This document shows positions 38,023 to 46,501 of a stretch of DNA of 64,000 nucleotides, piece by piece. The stretch's first letter is position 1. Each line of letters starts with the position of its first letter. The DNA lies in contig CAIXGR010000075.1 of the NCBI GenBank assembly GCA_903919075.1, positions 1 to 64,000 of the forward strand, given 5' to 3'. The translations under genes were made by a program, and so were the position numbers. A model generated the notes under the pieces. The model did not search any database and was not told the origin of the DNA. It saw only the letters and a list, made by a program, of their open reading frames with translations. This stretch comes from an uncultured Bacteroidota bacterium. Its GTDB lineage: Bacteria; Bacteroidota; Bacteroidia; Chitinophagales; LD1.

Positions 38023-39153
38023 ATGAAGTTTAAACTGATTACTGAAGACAAGAATACCAAAGCCCGCGCAGGCGAAATATTAACCGACCATGGCAAAATT
38101 GAAACACCAATTTTTATGCCGGTGGGCACATTGGGTGCAGTAAAAGCGGTGCATATACACGAGCTGAAAAGTTTTATTAATGCGCAAATTATACTGTCCA
38201 ATACTTATCACTTATACCTGCGCCCGGGCACTGATGTGCTGGAAAAAGCAGGCGGCATACACAAGTTTAATGGCTGGAACGGCCCGGTGCTTACCGATAG
38301 CGGCGGGTACCAGGTGCACTCGCTTTCGGCAAACAGAAAAATAAAGGAAGAAGGGGTAGAATTTAAGAGCCATATAGATGGTTCGAAGCATTTGTTTACT
38401 CCTGAAAAAGTAATGGATATACAGCGTAAAATAGGCGCTGATATTATAATGGCTTTTGACGAATGCACCCCTTACCCATGCGAAATGAGCTATGCTAAAA
38501 ACTCAATGAAACTAACCCACCGGTGGTTGGAAAGATGTATTAAGCGTTTTAAAGAAACCGAATGCACATACGGGTATACCCAAACGCTTTTCCCTATTGT
38601 TCAAGGCAGTGTTTACCACGATTTACGTAAAGAATCGGCAGAGTTTATTGCTTCGCAGGATATGGAGGGCAATGCAATTGGTGGCCTTTCAGTAGGCGAA
38701 CCAGATGATGAAATGTATGAGATGACAGAATTGGTTTGCGACATTTTGCCCAAAAACAAACCCCGCTATTTAATGGGCGTAGGCACACCGGCAAATATTC
38801 TTGAAGGAATAGCGTTGGGGGTGGATATGTTTGATTGCGTAATGCCCACCCGTAATGGGCGCAACGGCATGTTGTTTACAAAAAGTGGTATTATTAATAT
38901 TAATAATGAAAAATGGCGCGATGATTTTTCGCCAATAGATGCCGAGAGTGATTGCGAATTAATGCGCACACATTCAAAAGCATTTATGCGCCACTTGGTG
39001 CATGAGGGTGAAATACTGGCGGCGCAAATAGCATCTATCAACAACCTCAGTTTATATTTATGGTTGGTAACCGAAGCACGCAAAAAAATAGTTGATGGAA
39101 CTTTTGCAACCTGGAAAAAGGAAATGGTTGAAAAGCTGATGCGAAGGCTGTAA
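38023..39153 (+). CDS. tgt: Queuine/preQ1 tRNA-ribosyltransferase
   Basis: A 376-residue TGT that swaps guanine for preQ1 at the wobble position of tRNAs with GUN anticodons. The active-site features are kept: LTDSGGYQVHSL, IMAFDECTPYP, AIGGLSVGEP, and the nucleophile Asp in GVDMFDCVMPTRNGRNG. The C-terminal zinc site is strongly altered. Where E. coli has CDCYTC and a later His in TIHNL, this protein has SDCELM and SINNL, so three of four ligands are missing. The length is normal. An LptF/G gene follows 27 bp later. Confidence 0.95.
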   Translation: MKFKLITEDKNTKARAGEILTDHGKIETPIFMPVGTLGAVKAVHIHELKSFINAQIILSNTYHLYLRPGTDVLEKAGGIHKFNGWNGPVLTDSGGYQVHSLSANRKIKEEGVEFKSHIDGSKHLFTPEKVMDIQRKIGADIIMAFDECTPYPCEMSYAKNSMKLTHRWLERCIKRFKETECTYGYTQTLFPIVQGSVYHDLRKESAEFIASQDMEGNAIGGLSVGEPDDEMYEMTELVCDILPKNKPRYLMGVGTPANILEGIALGVDMFDCVMPTRNGRNGMLFTKSGIININNEKWRDDFSPIDAESDCELMRTHSKAFMRHLVHEGEILAAQIASINNLSLYLWLVTEARKKIVDGTFATWKKEMVEKLMRRL

Positions 39154-39180
39154 TACAATTTGAAGATAAGATAACCCGAA

Positions 39181-40257
39181 GTGAAAAAACTGGATTGGTA
39201 CATACTTGGCAAATTTTTAGGCACGTTTGTGTTTATTATGATGTTATTGCTAAGCATTACCATTGTAATAGATCTGAGCGAAAAAATTGATGGCTTTGTA
39301 GATAATCATGCACCTGCACGGGCTATAATTTTCGAGTACTACGTTTATTTTATTCCTTACATCACTTCACTTATCGGGCCCTTTTTTATTCTTGTTTCAG
39401 TTATCTTTTTCACCTCGCAACTAGCCGAGCGCTCGGAAATTGTTGCCATTTTAAGCAGTGGCACAAGTTTTTACCGCATGTTATGGCCTTATGCAGTTGG
39501 CGCTACCATTCTAGCATCAATATTTTTCTATGGCAATAATTATGTAGTTCCGTTCGCCAACAAAAAGCGTATAGAGTTTGAACGAAAATATGTAAGCAAA
39601 CCGGTAGAGGGTATTCGCTACAATTTTCATCGAACTATCTCTCCTGGCACTATTGTTTATTTCGAAAATTATAAACCTACCGATGGCAGTGGAGCAAATT
39701 TTTCGATTGATAAATTTGTTGATGGAAAATTAGTTTACAAACTGCGGTCCGACAGGATAATGTGGAATAAAGACACAAAACATTGGATAATTTCTAAATA
39801 CTATATCAGGCAAATGAATGATAGCGCCGATAAAATTACCAGTGGCGCAATGTTAGACACTGTTATGCCTTTTAAGCCCGAGGATTTTACTTTTAGCGAA
39901 AGCAAAAAAGAAATAATGACTACCCCCGAGCTTGTAGAGTATATAGATTACATGCGTAAGGGCGGGCAGCCTGATATTGAGTTTTATGAAGTAGAACGTT
40001 ACAGGCGCACCTCATCATCTTTTAGCATTTATTTGATGACGCTGATAGGGGTTAGTGTGGCATCGCGCAAAGCCCGCGGCGGCTTGGGCTGGCACATTGT
40101 AATGGGCATAGGCCTTAGTGCGCTTTACGAAATAATTATGAAATTTACCGTTACCTTTTCTACCAATGCCTCTTTACCCCCCATACTTGGGGTCTGGATT
40201 CCTAATTTTCTATATGCGGCTTTGGCCATCTATTTAATAAGAAAAGCACCTAAATAA
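39181..40257 (+). CDS. LptF/LptG family LPS permease
   Basis: A 358-residue inner-membrane protein of the YjgP/YjgQ family, a subunit of the LptBFG transporter that extracts LPS for export. The start is GTG 39181 (MKKLDWYILGKFLGTFVFI). There are three N-terminal membrane helices within about 1-120 (TSLIGPFFILVSVIFFTSQL, AERSEIVAILSSGTSFYRML). A periplasmic beta-jellyroll covers about 130-260. Three C-terminal helices follow. Bacteroidota usually code two such proteins; the partner is not in this window. Confidence 0.92.
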   Translation: MKKLDWYILGKFLGTFVFIMMLLLSITIVIDLSEKIDGFVDNHAPARAIIFEYYVYFIPYITSLIGPFFILVSVIFFTSQLAERSEIVAILSSGTSFYRMLWPYAVGATILASIFFYGNNYVVPFANKKRIEFERKYVSKPVEGIRYNFHRTISPGTIVYFENYKPTDGSGANFSIDKFVDGKLVYKLRSDRIMWNKDTKHWIISKYYIRQMNDSADKITSGAMLDTVMPFKPEDFTFSESKKEIMTTPELVEYIDYMRKGGQPDIEFYEVERYRRTSSSFSIYLMTLIGVSVASRKARGGLGWHIVMGIGLSALYEIIMKFTVTFSTNASLPPILGVWIPNFLYAALAIYLIRKAPK

Positions 40258-40318
40258 TACTAGAGAAACACATAAAAAATGGCCTAAGCCACTTTAACAC
40301 AACTTTGGGCTTAATATT

Positions 40319-40326
40319 TATATTTG
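40319..40326 (+). promoter_or_regulatory. Possible -7 box for the DUF2723 gene
   Basis: TATATTTG fits TAnnTTTG 72 nt before the start codon. A TTTG lies only 11 nt upstream, so the -33 element is not supported. Confidence 0.3.
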
Positions 40327-40398
40327 CCCCTTCCGTTAAAGGCCCTGCTTTGGGGTTTTTTAAACGAAACAATAAAAACACCATAAACATTAAGTTGA

Positions 40399-43300
40399 AT
40401 GCAGAAATTTAAATTGTTGAACAACATCTTCGGATGGCTATGCTTTATTTTCGCCATAGTGGTATATGGTATGACCATGGAAAAAAGCGGCAGCTTTTGG
40501 GATTGCGGCGAATTTATTCCCAGTGCTTTTAAATTAGAAATTGCACACCCACCAGGCTTTCCTCTGTTCCTGATGTTGGGCCGTATATTTGCCCTTTTTA
40601 CTGGGGCCGACCCCACAGTATACGGTGGTCACGGTGCCAATCACGTTGCCGCAGCTACCAATTTTATGAGCGCAGTAATGGCTGCCGGAACTGTTCTATT
40701 TACGTTTTGGATAACCACCAACTTAACCGGCAGGTTTGTTTTTAATGATGGCAATTATACCCCTGGCAGAATTATTAGCGTGCTTGGCGCAGGTGTAATA
40801 TCAGCTACCTCATGCACGTTTCTTGATTCGCAATGGTTCAGTGCTGTTGAGTTTATCGTTTTCACCAGCTCTCAGTTTTTCCTTTCATTCAATATATGGG
40901 CCATATTAAGATGGTATGACGACGACAGCAAATATGCCGACAAGTGGCTATTGCTTATTGCATATATAACTGGTGTATCTATAGGTGCCCACTTATTGGC
41001 CCTTCTTGGGCTTCCGGCAATTGCGGTGGTTATCTATTACAAAAAATTCAAAAAAACAACTGTTGGTGGTTGGATAGCTGCAGTAGCTTCCGGTTTTTTC
41101 CTGATTGGTATGTACATGAAGTATATTATATCTTATACTTTATCCTATCTGGCTAACCTCGATCTTTTCTTTGTTAACACATTGAATATGCCGTTTAACA
41201 GCGGGGTTTTATTTGGCGGATTGCTAGTGGTTGTAGTTATAGCATCCATATTATGGTATACTCATACAGGTAATGAGCGTGACTATAATATTGCTCTAGG
41301 CATAAGTATACTTTATGTTGGTATAGGTTTCTTTTTTGACAGCACCGTGCTTGCCAAATTTATTCGCATCATTTTCCCGCTAGGACTGTACCTTTCAAAC
41401 CGGTACGGGTACGAAATGCGTCGGTATTTTAATATAGGGATATTGGCTATTGCATTTTCATACATAGGTTATCTTTCATACCTCGTGGTTCCAATTCGTG
41501 CCGCGGCAAATCCGCCAATAAACATGAACCGGCCTACGGATCCTTTTACCATGAAATCATATGTTGACCGCGACCAGTATGGCGAACGTCCTTTATTATT
41601 TGGGCCCGACTACACGGTTAATTCGTACGACCTGGTAGATTATGCAAAATTAGACGAGCGCTGGACAAAAGTTAAAGGTGAAAGCAAATACATTTTCGAC
41701 GGCAATAAAATGGATTACAAATGGCGCGATGGCGTTAAAATGTTTTTCCCAAGAATGGGCTTTTGGCAAGAAGATGGTAAAAAAGCTGCGTACCGCGCAT
41801 GGCTTAACCCCGAATACAATGTGGTAAGCCGCGAAACGCATGAAATAGTTCAAACCTTCCCTTCTTCTGGCGAAAAACAAGCCAATGATTACGCAAGCGC
41901 ATTGAATAAAAAAGGCGGTGGTGGATATTATGTAAAAGATAATATAACATGGGGAGATAACATTAAATTTTTCTTTAAGTATCAGGTAGGCTTTATGTAT
42001 TTCCGCTATTTTATGTGGGATTTTACCGGAAGGCAGGATGACTTGCAAGGCACCTATGCCAATGATAACGGCCGGTGGATATCGGGTATTCCGTTTATCG
42101 ATAATAGCCATCGCTTTTTTACGCCCGATTGGCCACAGGAACATTTACCAAAAAGCTCATTAAGCAATAAGGCGCGAAATAAGTTTTATATGATTCCGCT
42201 AATAGTGGGTTTAATAGGGCTTGTTTTTACATTCTTTAAAGATGAAAAGACCTTCTGGCTTATTGCAATATTTTTCTTCACTACCGGCTTGGCTCAAATC
42301 ATTTTCCAGAACGAACCGCCTATTGAGCCACGTGAACGAGATTACTCAACAGCTTGTTCATTTGCAGTCTTTACCCTGTGGATGGGGTTTGGTGTTATAG
42401 GAATTATAGACCAACTAATAAAAAAATTGAAGGTGCCCGAAATCCCTGCATCATTAGGTGCCGTTGCATTGTGTGCTTTAGCTCCATTTTTAATGGGCTC
42501 GCAAGGATGGGATGACCATAACCGCGATGCGCGTTACACAGCACGCGATTTTGCAATTGATTATCTTGAATCTTGCGCACCTAATGCAGTACTGTTCACA
42601 CAGGGCGATAACGATACGTATCCGCTATGGTATGCTCAGGAAGTTGAAGGTGTACGTCCGGATATTCGGGTAATTAATCTTGAATTGGCCGGTGTTGATT
42701 GGTATATAGACCAGTTTAGATATAAAATGAACGAGGCTCCACCTTTAAAATTATCGTTCACTCCGGCGCAATTGCAAGGTAGCAAACGCGATGCTGTGCG
42801 CTATAAGCTTGGCCCCGGCATATCCGAAAATTCAGCTATTGAGTTGAAACGGGTAATGAACTTTATTGGCAGCGATGACGATAAAGCCAAGGTAATGTAT
42901 CAGAATGGCGATAAGGAAAACTATCTGCCAACCAAAAACTTTTACATGGATATTGATACAGATAAAGTGAAGAAATTAAACATGGTTGACGCAGCAGATG
43001 CAGGAAAGGTGGTTTCTCGTATGGAGTGGAGTATCGATAACTCTACGCTAATGAAGAACGACCTGATAACTTTAGATATAGTTGCCAATAACCTGATGGA
43101 CCGACCTATTTACTTCGCGGTGTCAGTGGCGCCTAGTGCTTACATGGGCCTATCTAAATATATGCAGCTTGAGGGTCTTACATACCGGGTAGTGCCTAAA
43201 GTAAACACAACCAATTCTCCTTACAATGCACCGGTACGTTTAGATGAAATGTACGACAACATGATGCACAAATTTAAGTTTGGCGGCATTAAGGAAAATA

Positions 43301-43875
43301 AAAACGTTTACATGGACGAAAACATTTTGCGTATGACCGTTAATATACGCAGCAATTTCGGCCGCTTAGGCGAAACAATTTTAGATAGAGCAGATAAAGA
43401 AGAAGCAGCCGGTAATATTGATTCAGCGAAACAAGATCGCATCAGTGCCGTGCATATTATTGATTACTCTTTAGATGAAATGCCTGCCGACAGGGTTCCT
43501 CATTCGGTTTTCGATTATTCATATCCTGAAGTTTATTTCCGCGCCGGTGAAAAAGAAAAGGGGCACAAGTTGTTAACTGAAATGTTTGACCGGGCTAAAG
43601 ATGAATTGAACTATTACAAAGTAGTTTATGAATTTGTATTAAACGATGCCAAAGAAAGTACAGACATTGGCTACCTGGCGCAATTACAACAAGGTGCATT
43701 TATGCAGCGCCATGAAGTAAGAGAACAACTATACATTATGCAAGAGTTAGATCTTGCTGCCAGAAAATACGAAGAGAAAAGTGTTGCCGAAAAAATAGAT
43801 AAAGATTTCAATGATTACCGGATGTCGTTTGTAAGAATGCCCCCAGGAGGCGGACAACCCGGTAGCCGGCAATAG
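40399..43875 (+). CDS. DUF2723 / GT117 membrane glycosyltransferase
   Basis: A 1158-residue protein with about 12 membrane helices in the first 370 residues and again near 610-690, and large soluble parts. The family opening is plain: SGSFWDCGEFIPSAFKLEIA, then HPPGFPLFLMLGRIF. The acidic DCGE region is the likely catalytic loop of a GT-C enzyme. DUF2723 is the family of human TMEM260, a protein O-mannosyltransferase for Ig-like IPT domains, so protein O-glycosylation in the periplasm is likely. The gene has its own strong terminator and is followed by a T9SS cargo gene and a TMTC-like enzyme gene. The sugar used is unknown. Confidence 0.9.
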   Translation: MQKFKLLNNIFGWLCFIFAIVVYGMTMEKSGSFWDCGEFIPSAFKLEIAHPPGFPLFLMLGRIFALFTGADPTVYGGHGANHVAAATNFMSAVMAAGTVLFTFWITTNLTGRFVFNDGNYTPGRIISVLGAGVISATSCTFLDSQWFSAVEFIVFTSSQFFLSFNIWAILRWYDDDSKYADKWLLLIAYITGVSIGAHLLALLGLPAIAVVIYYKKFKKTTVGGWIAAVASGFFLIGMYMKYIISYTLSYLANLDLFFVNTLNMPFNSGVLFGGLLVVVVIASILWYTHTGNERDYNIALGISILYVGIGFFFDSTVLAKFIRIIFPLGLYLSNRYGYEMRRYFNIGILAIAFSYIGYLSYLVVPIRAAANPPINMNRPTDPFTMKSYVDRDQYGERPLLFGPDYTVNSYDLVDYAKLDERWTKVKGESKYIFDGNKMDYKWRDGVKMFFPRMGFWQEDGKKAAYRAWLNPEYNVVSRETHEIVQTFPSSGEKQANDYASALNKKGGGGYYVKDNITWGDNIKFFFKYQVGFMYFRYFMWDFTGRQDDLQGTYANDNGRWISGIPFIDNSHRFFTPDWPQEHLPKSSLSNKARNKFYMIPLIVGLIGLVFTFFKDEKTFWLIAIFFFTTGLAQIIFQNEPPIEPRERDYSTACSFAVFTLWMGFGVIGIIDQLIKKLKVPEIPASLGAVALCALAPFLMGSQGWDDHNRDARYTARDFAIDYLESCAPNAVLFTQGDNDTYPLWYAQEVEGVRPDIRVINLELAGVDWYIDQFRYKMNEAPPLKLSFTPAQLQGSKRDAVRYKLGPGISENSAIELKRVMNFIGSDDDKAKVMYQNGDKENYLPTKNFYMDIDTDKVKKLNMVDAADAGKVVSRMEWSIDNSTLMKNDLITLDIVANNLMDRPIYFAVSVAPSAYMGLSKYMQLEGLTYRVVPKVNTTNSPYNAPVRLDEMYDNMMHKFKFGGIKENKNVYMDENILRMTVNIRSNFGRLGETILDRADKEEAAGNIDSAKQDRISAVHIIDYSLDEMPADRVPHSVFDYSYPEVYFRAGEKEKGHKLLTEMFDRAKDELNYYKVVYEFVLNDAKESTDIGYLAQLQQGAFMQRHEVREQLYIMQELDLAARKYEEKSVAEKIDKDFNDYRMSFVRMPPGGGQPGSRQ

Positions 43876-43910
43876 AAAAAGTTAAATTATCTATAAACTT
43901 AATTGAATTA

Positions 43911-43953
43911 AAAAGGCCGCTCAAAAGGTAATTTTTTTGAGCGGCCTTTTCTT
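43911..43953 (+). terminator. Rho-independent terminator after the DUF2723 gene
   Basis: A perfect 16-bp stem (AAAAGGCCGCTCAAAA / TTTTGAGCGGCCTTTT) with an 8-nt loop, followed by CTTT. Confidence 0.92.
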
Positions 43954-43989
43954 TCCTTTATCATTAACAACATCTGGTATGGGCAAATA

Positions 43990-44019
43990 TTGACTTTTGC
44001 TCTTTTTTGCTTATATTCG
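43990..44019 (+). promoter_or_regulatory. Promoter TTG-N19-TATATTCG for the SprB-repeat gene
   Basis: TTG at 43990-43992 is spaced 19 nt from TATATTCG at 44012-44019, the canonical Bacteroidota spacing with one base change in the -7 box. The start codon is 59 nt downstream. Confidence 0.5.
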
Positions 44020-44078
44020 GAAGAGGCAATTGCTGCCCAAGCTATAATAAAGCTCCATTTTTATATAATAATCCATAA

Positions 44079-46382
44079 ATGAAAAAAAGATTACCCGCAA
44101 TCCTGATTATTGCTTTTCTGTTCAGCATTATTTCATCAACCAATGCACAGCTAGTTACGTATGCCGATTATGATGCTAACGGCGAAGGCCCACTAAGTCA
44201 GGCTGCCGGCAATATCAATTTATCCTACACATCATCATATTTAGAGCGTCATAATGGGGCAGCACCTTTAAATTTTCCTTGTACCGAGGGCATGAGTAAT
44301 TCCGGAAATGCGTTTACATACCCATATTTCGATCTTTACTATGGCCCCTATATGTCGTGCACTGTTTATCCTAATGCTGGTTCTTCCATCAACATTACAG
44401 GTTTTAGTTTGGGAATAAGAAGCAGTCTTTACGGTGCTTATTACACCCGGTTGGTTTATTCAATTGATGGTGGAAACAGTTGGATTGATGATGGAGCGGA
44501 TACATATATACCCTACTCCAGTTGTATAACTCAATCTGATGTTTATGCATTTACATTAACATGGCCCCTTTCCGGCTCTCAAATAGCCACCAGCAATAAC
44601 GGAGTTGAATTTCGCATTTATGGATACGGTGCCGCGCAGGCTAGTGGAAATTTTCAACTACACACGGTTCAGATTTATGGAACAGTTCAAGATTGTTCAT
44701 CGCTCACCATCGATCAATCAGATTTTTCAATTTGCGATGGCGGCAGCGCCTCTCTTTCAGCATCCGGTGCAAGCAACTATCTTTGGACACCCTCAGATGG
44801 CTTATCATCTGACAATGTCTCTAATCCTATTGCCAGCCCTTCTTCAAACACGGTTTATACTTTAAATGGTTGCCCCGATGCTACTGTAACAGTGAATGTT
44901 AGCGCTCAACCTACCGGTCCAACTTTAGCATCACAAACACCTTCGGCAGCTTCAATATGCGCGGGTGGACAAGTTTCAGCAACTTTTAGTTCAGGCACCG
45001 GCGGCTCAGGTTGCGGCGATGACTTTACGTTTAGCATTGATGGAGGCTCGGCTACGCCCTATACACCGGGTGACCTAGTTGGCAGCACTGCCACAAATAG
45101 CATAGTAATTCAGGGAAGGCGGGCAACTTGTACAGATGGCGCTGGATGTACCGGTACAGATTATACAACCCTAGCAAGCTGGACTATTAATTCACCCCCA
45201 ACATTTACCGCCACCGGTACAAACATTACCTGCAATGGCGATACTAATGGAACTATTAATGTTTCTATAAGTTCCGGTGTTGCACCTTTCTCCTACTCTA
45301 TTAATAATGGCGGTTCATTTAATTATAACAGTGATACAATTACCGGTCTGCTGGCTAATACCTATACTGTACAGGTAATTGATAGCAACGGCTGCAAGGC
45401 ATCCGATTCGGCAATAGTAATCATCAGCCAGCCGGCTATATTAACCCCGCCATTTATTACTTTAACTAAAAATATTACATGCGATAGCTCTACTGCCGGG
45501 GTGGTAAGCATAACCACACTGCCTACCGGGGGCACTAGCCCATATCAGTTTTCGATTAATGCCGGTAATTACCAAGGCGATACAACATTTATTGGGTTAA
45601 GTGCCGGCACCTATAGCGTCATTGCCCTCGATTCAAACGGTTGTATTTCACCCGTTTCCGACTCAATAACTTTAGCTACTTCGCAACCCTATATTACAGC
45701 AGCAAGTAACGGGCCTGTTTGCGAAGGCGATACATTAAAATTATTTGCAAGTAATTTTTCGAATGCTACTTATAGTTGGACCGGTCCAAATACTTTTAGT
45801 GAAAAAAATCCGGTTAAAGCTAACGCTAGTTTATCCGATGACGGCACCTATTCTGTAATAGCAACTGTTGGCTCATGCACTAGCTCTCCGGCAACAACTG
45901 TAGTGCTTATTAACCCCAGCCCATCGGCTTCAATTTCCAGCAATGGTGATACCCTTACTTCATATAACGCAACTTCATTTCAATGGTATCTGGGCGATAG
46001 TTTAATATCTGGTGCTACTTCATCTACTTATGTGGCGCAGCAATCCGGTTCATATTCTGTGTTAATAACAGATAGTAATGGTTGTACAGCTTTTTCAAAT
46101 GGTGTAAATGTTACCGTATTGGGAATAGCCACTTTAACAGGAAACAATATTTTTGAAATTTATCCCAATCCGGTAGGCGATAAATTTACAGTTATTACCA
46201 ATAATTCCGATGTTCAGCGCGCCCCAATTGAACTCATAGACGTTTCGGGCAGAAAATATGCGCATGGCAATATGCCATTGGGCACTCAATTTTCAAAAAC
46301 TGAAATTGATGTTAGCATGCTAGCACCCGGAGTATACATTTTAAAGATAAATAATACCCTCCGTAGATTTGTAAAGCAATAA
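44079..46382 (+). CDS. T9SS cargo with Ig-like domains and SprB repeats
   Basis: A 767-residue secreted protein. After the signal peptide (MKKRLPAILIIAFLFSIISS), residues about 25-205 form an uncharacterised beta-rich domain. Ig/PKD-like domains follow near 205-380. Two SprB repeats lie at about 385-450 and 462-535, with ITCNGDTNGTINV, ITCDSSTAGVVSI and repeated VIDSNGC / ALDSNGC ends. Two more Ig-like domains precede a type A T9SS sorting domain from about 690 (IFEIYPNPVGDKFTV to the end). It should be displayed on or released from the surface. Its position between two putative O-mannosyltransferase genes is notable. Confidence 0.9.
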   Translation: MKKRLPAILIIAFLFSIISSTNAQLVTYADYDANGEGPLSQAAGNINLSYTSSYLERHNGAAPLNFPCTEGMSNSGNAFTYPYFDLYYGPYMSCTVYPNAGSSINITGFSLGIRSSLYGAYYTRLVYSIDGGNSWIDDGADTYIPYSSCITQSDVYAFTLTWPLSGSQIATSNNGVEFRIYGYGAAQASGNFQLHTVQIYGTVQDCSSLTIDQSDFSICDGGSASLSASGASNYLWTPSDGLSSDNVSNPIASPSSNTVYTLNGCPDATVTVNVSAQPTGPTLASQTPSAASICAGGQVSATFSSGTGGSGCGDDFTFSIDGGSATPYTPGDLVGSTATNSIVIQGRRATCTDGAGCTGTDYTTLASWTINSPPTFTATGTNITCNGDTNGTINVSISSGVAPFSYSINNGGSFNYNSDTITGLLANTYTVQVIDSNGCKASDSAIVIISQPAILTPPFITLTKNITCDSSTAGVVSITTLPTGGTSPYQFSINAGNYQGDTTFIGLSAGTYSVIALDSNGCISPVSDSITLATSQPYITAASNGPVCEGDTLKLFASNFSNATYSWTGPNTFSEKNPVKANASLSDDGTYSVIATVGSCTSSPATTVVLINPSPSASISSNGDTLTSYNATSFQWYLGDSLISGATSSTYVAQQSGSYSVLITDSNGCTAFSNGVNVTVLGIATLTGNNIFEIYPNPVGDKFTVITNNSDVQRAPIELIDVSGRKYAHGNMPLGTQFSKTEIDVSMLAPGVYILKINNTLRRFVKQ

Positions 46383-46464
46383 GGTATATTTTAATCAAAG
46401 CTTTCTCATTCAGCTCAGCATAAATACTTAAATTTAACCGGTGGAAAAAAGCTGGGTAAATAAG

Positions 46465-46472
46465 TATATTCG
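46465..46472 (+). promoter_or_regulatory. TATATTCG box upstream of the TMTC-like gene
   Basis: The octamer lies 29 nt before the ATG at 46502. No TTG is present at a suitable distance upstream, so this is a weak call. Confidence 0.3.
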
Positions 46473-46501
46473 CCTATTGCGAATTAAATGACTTGCTTGT
46501 T

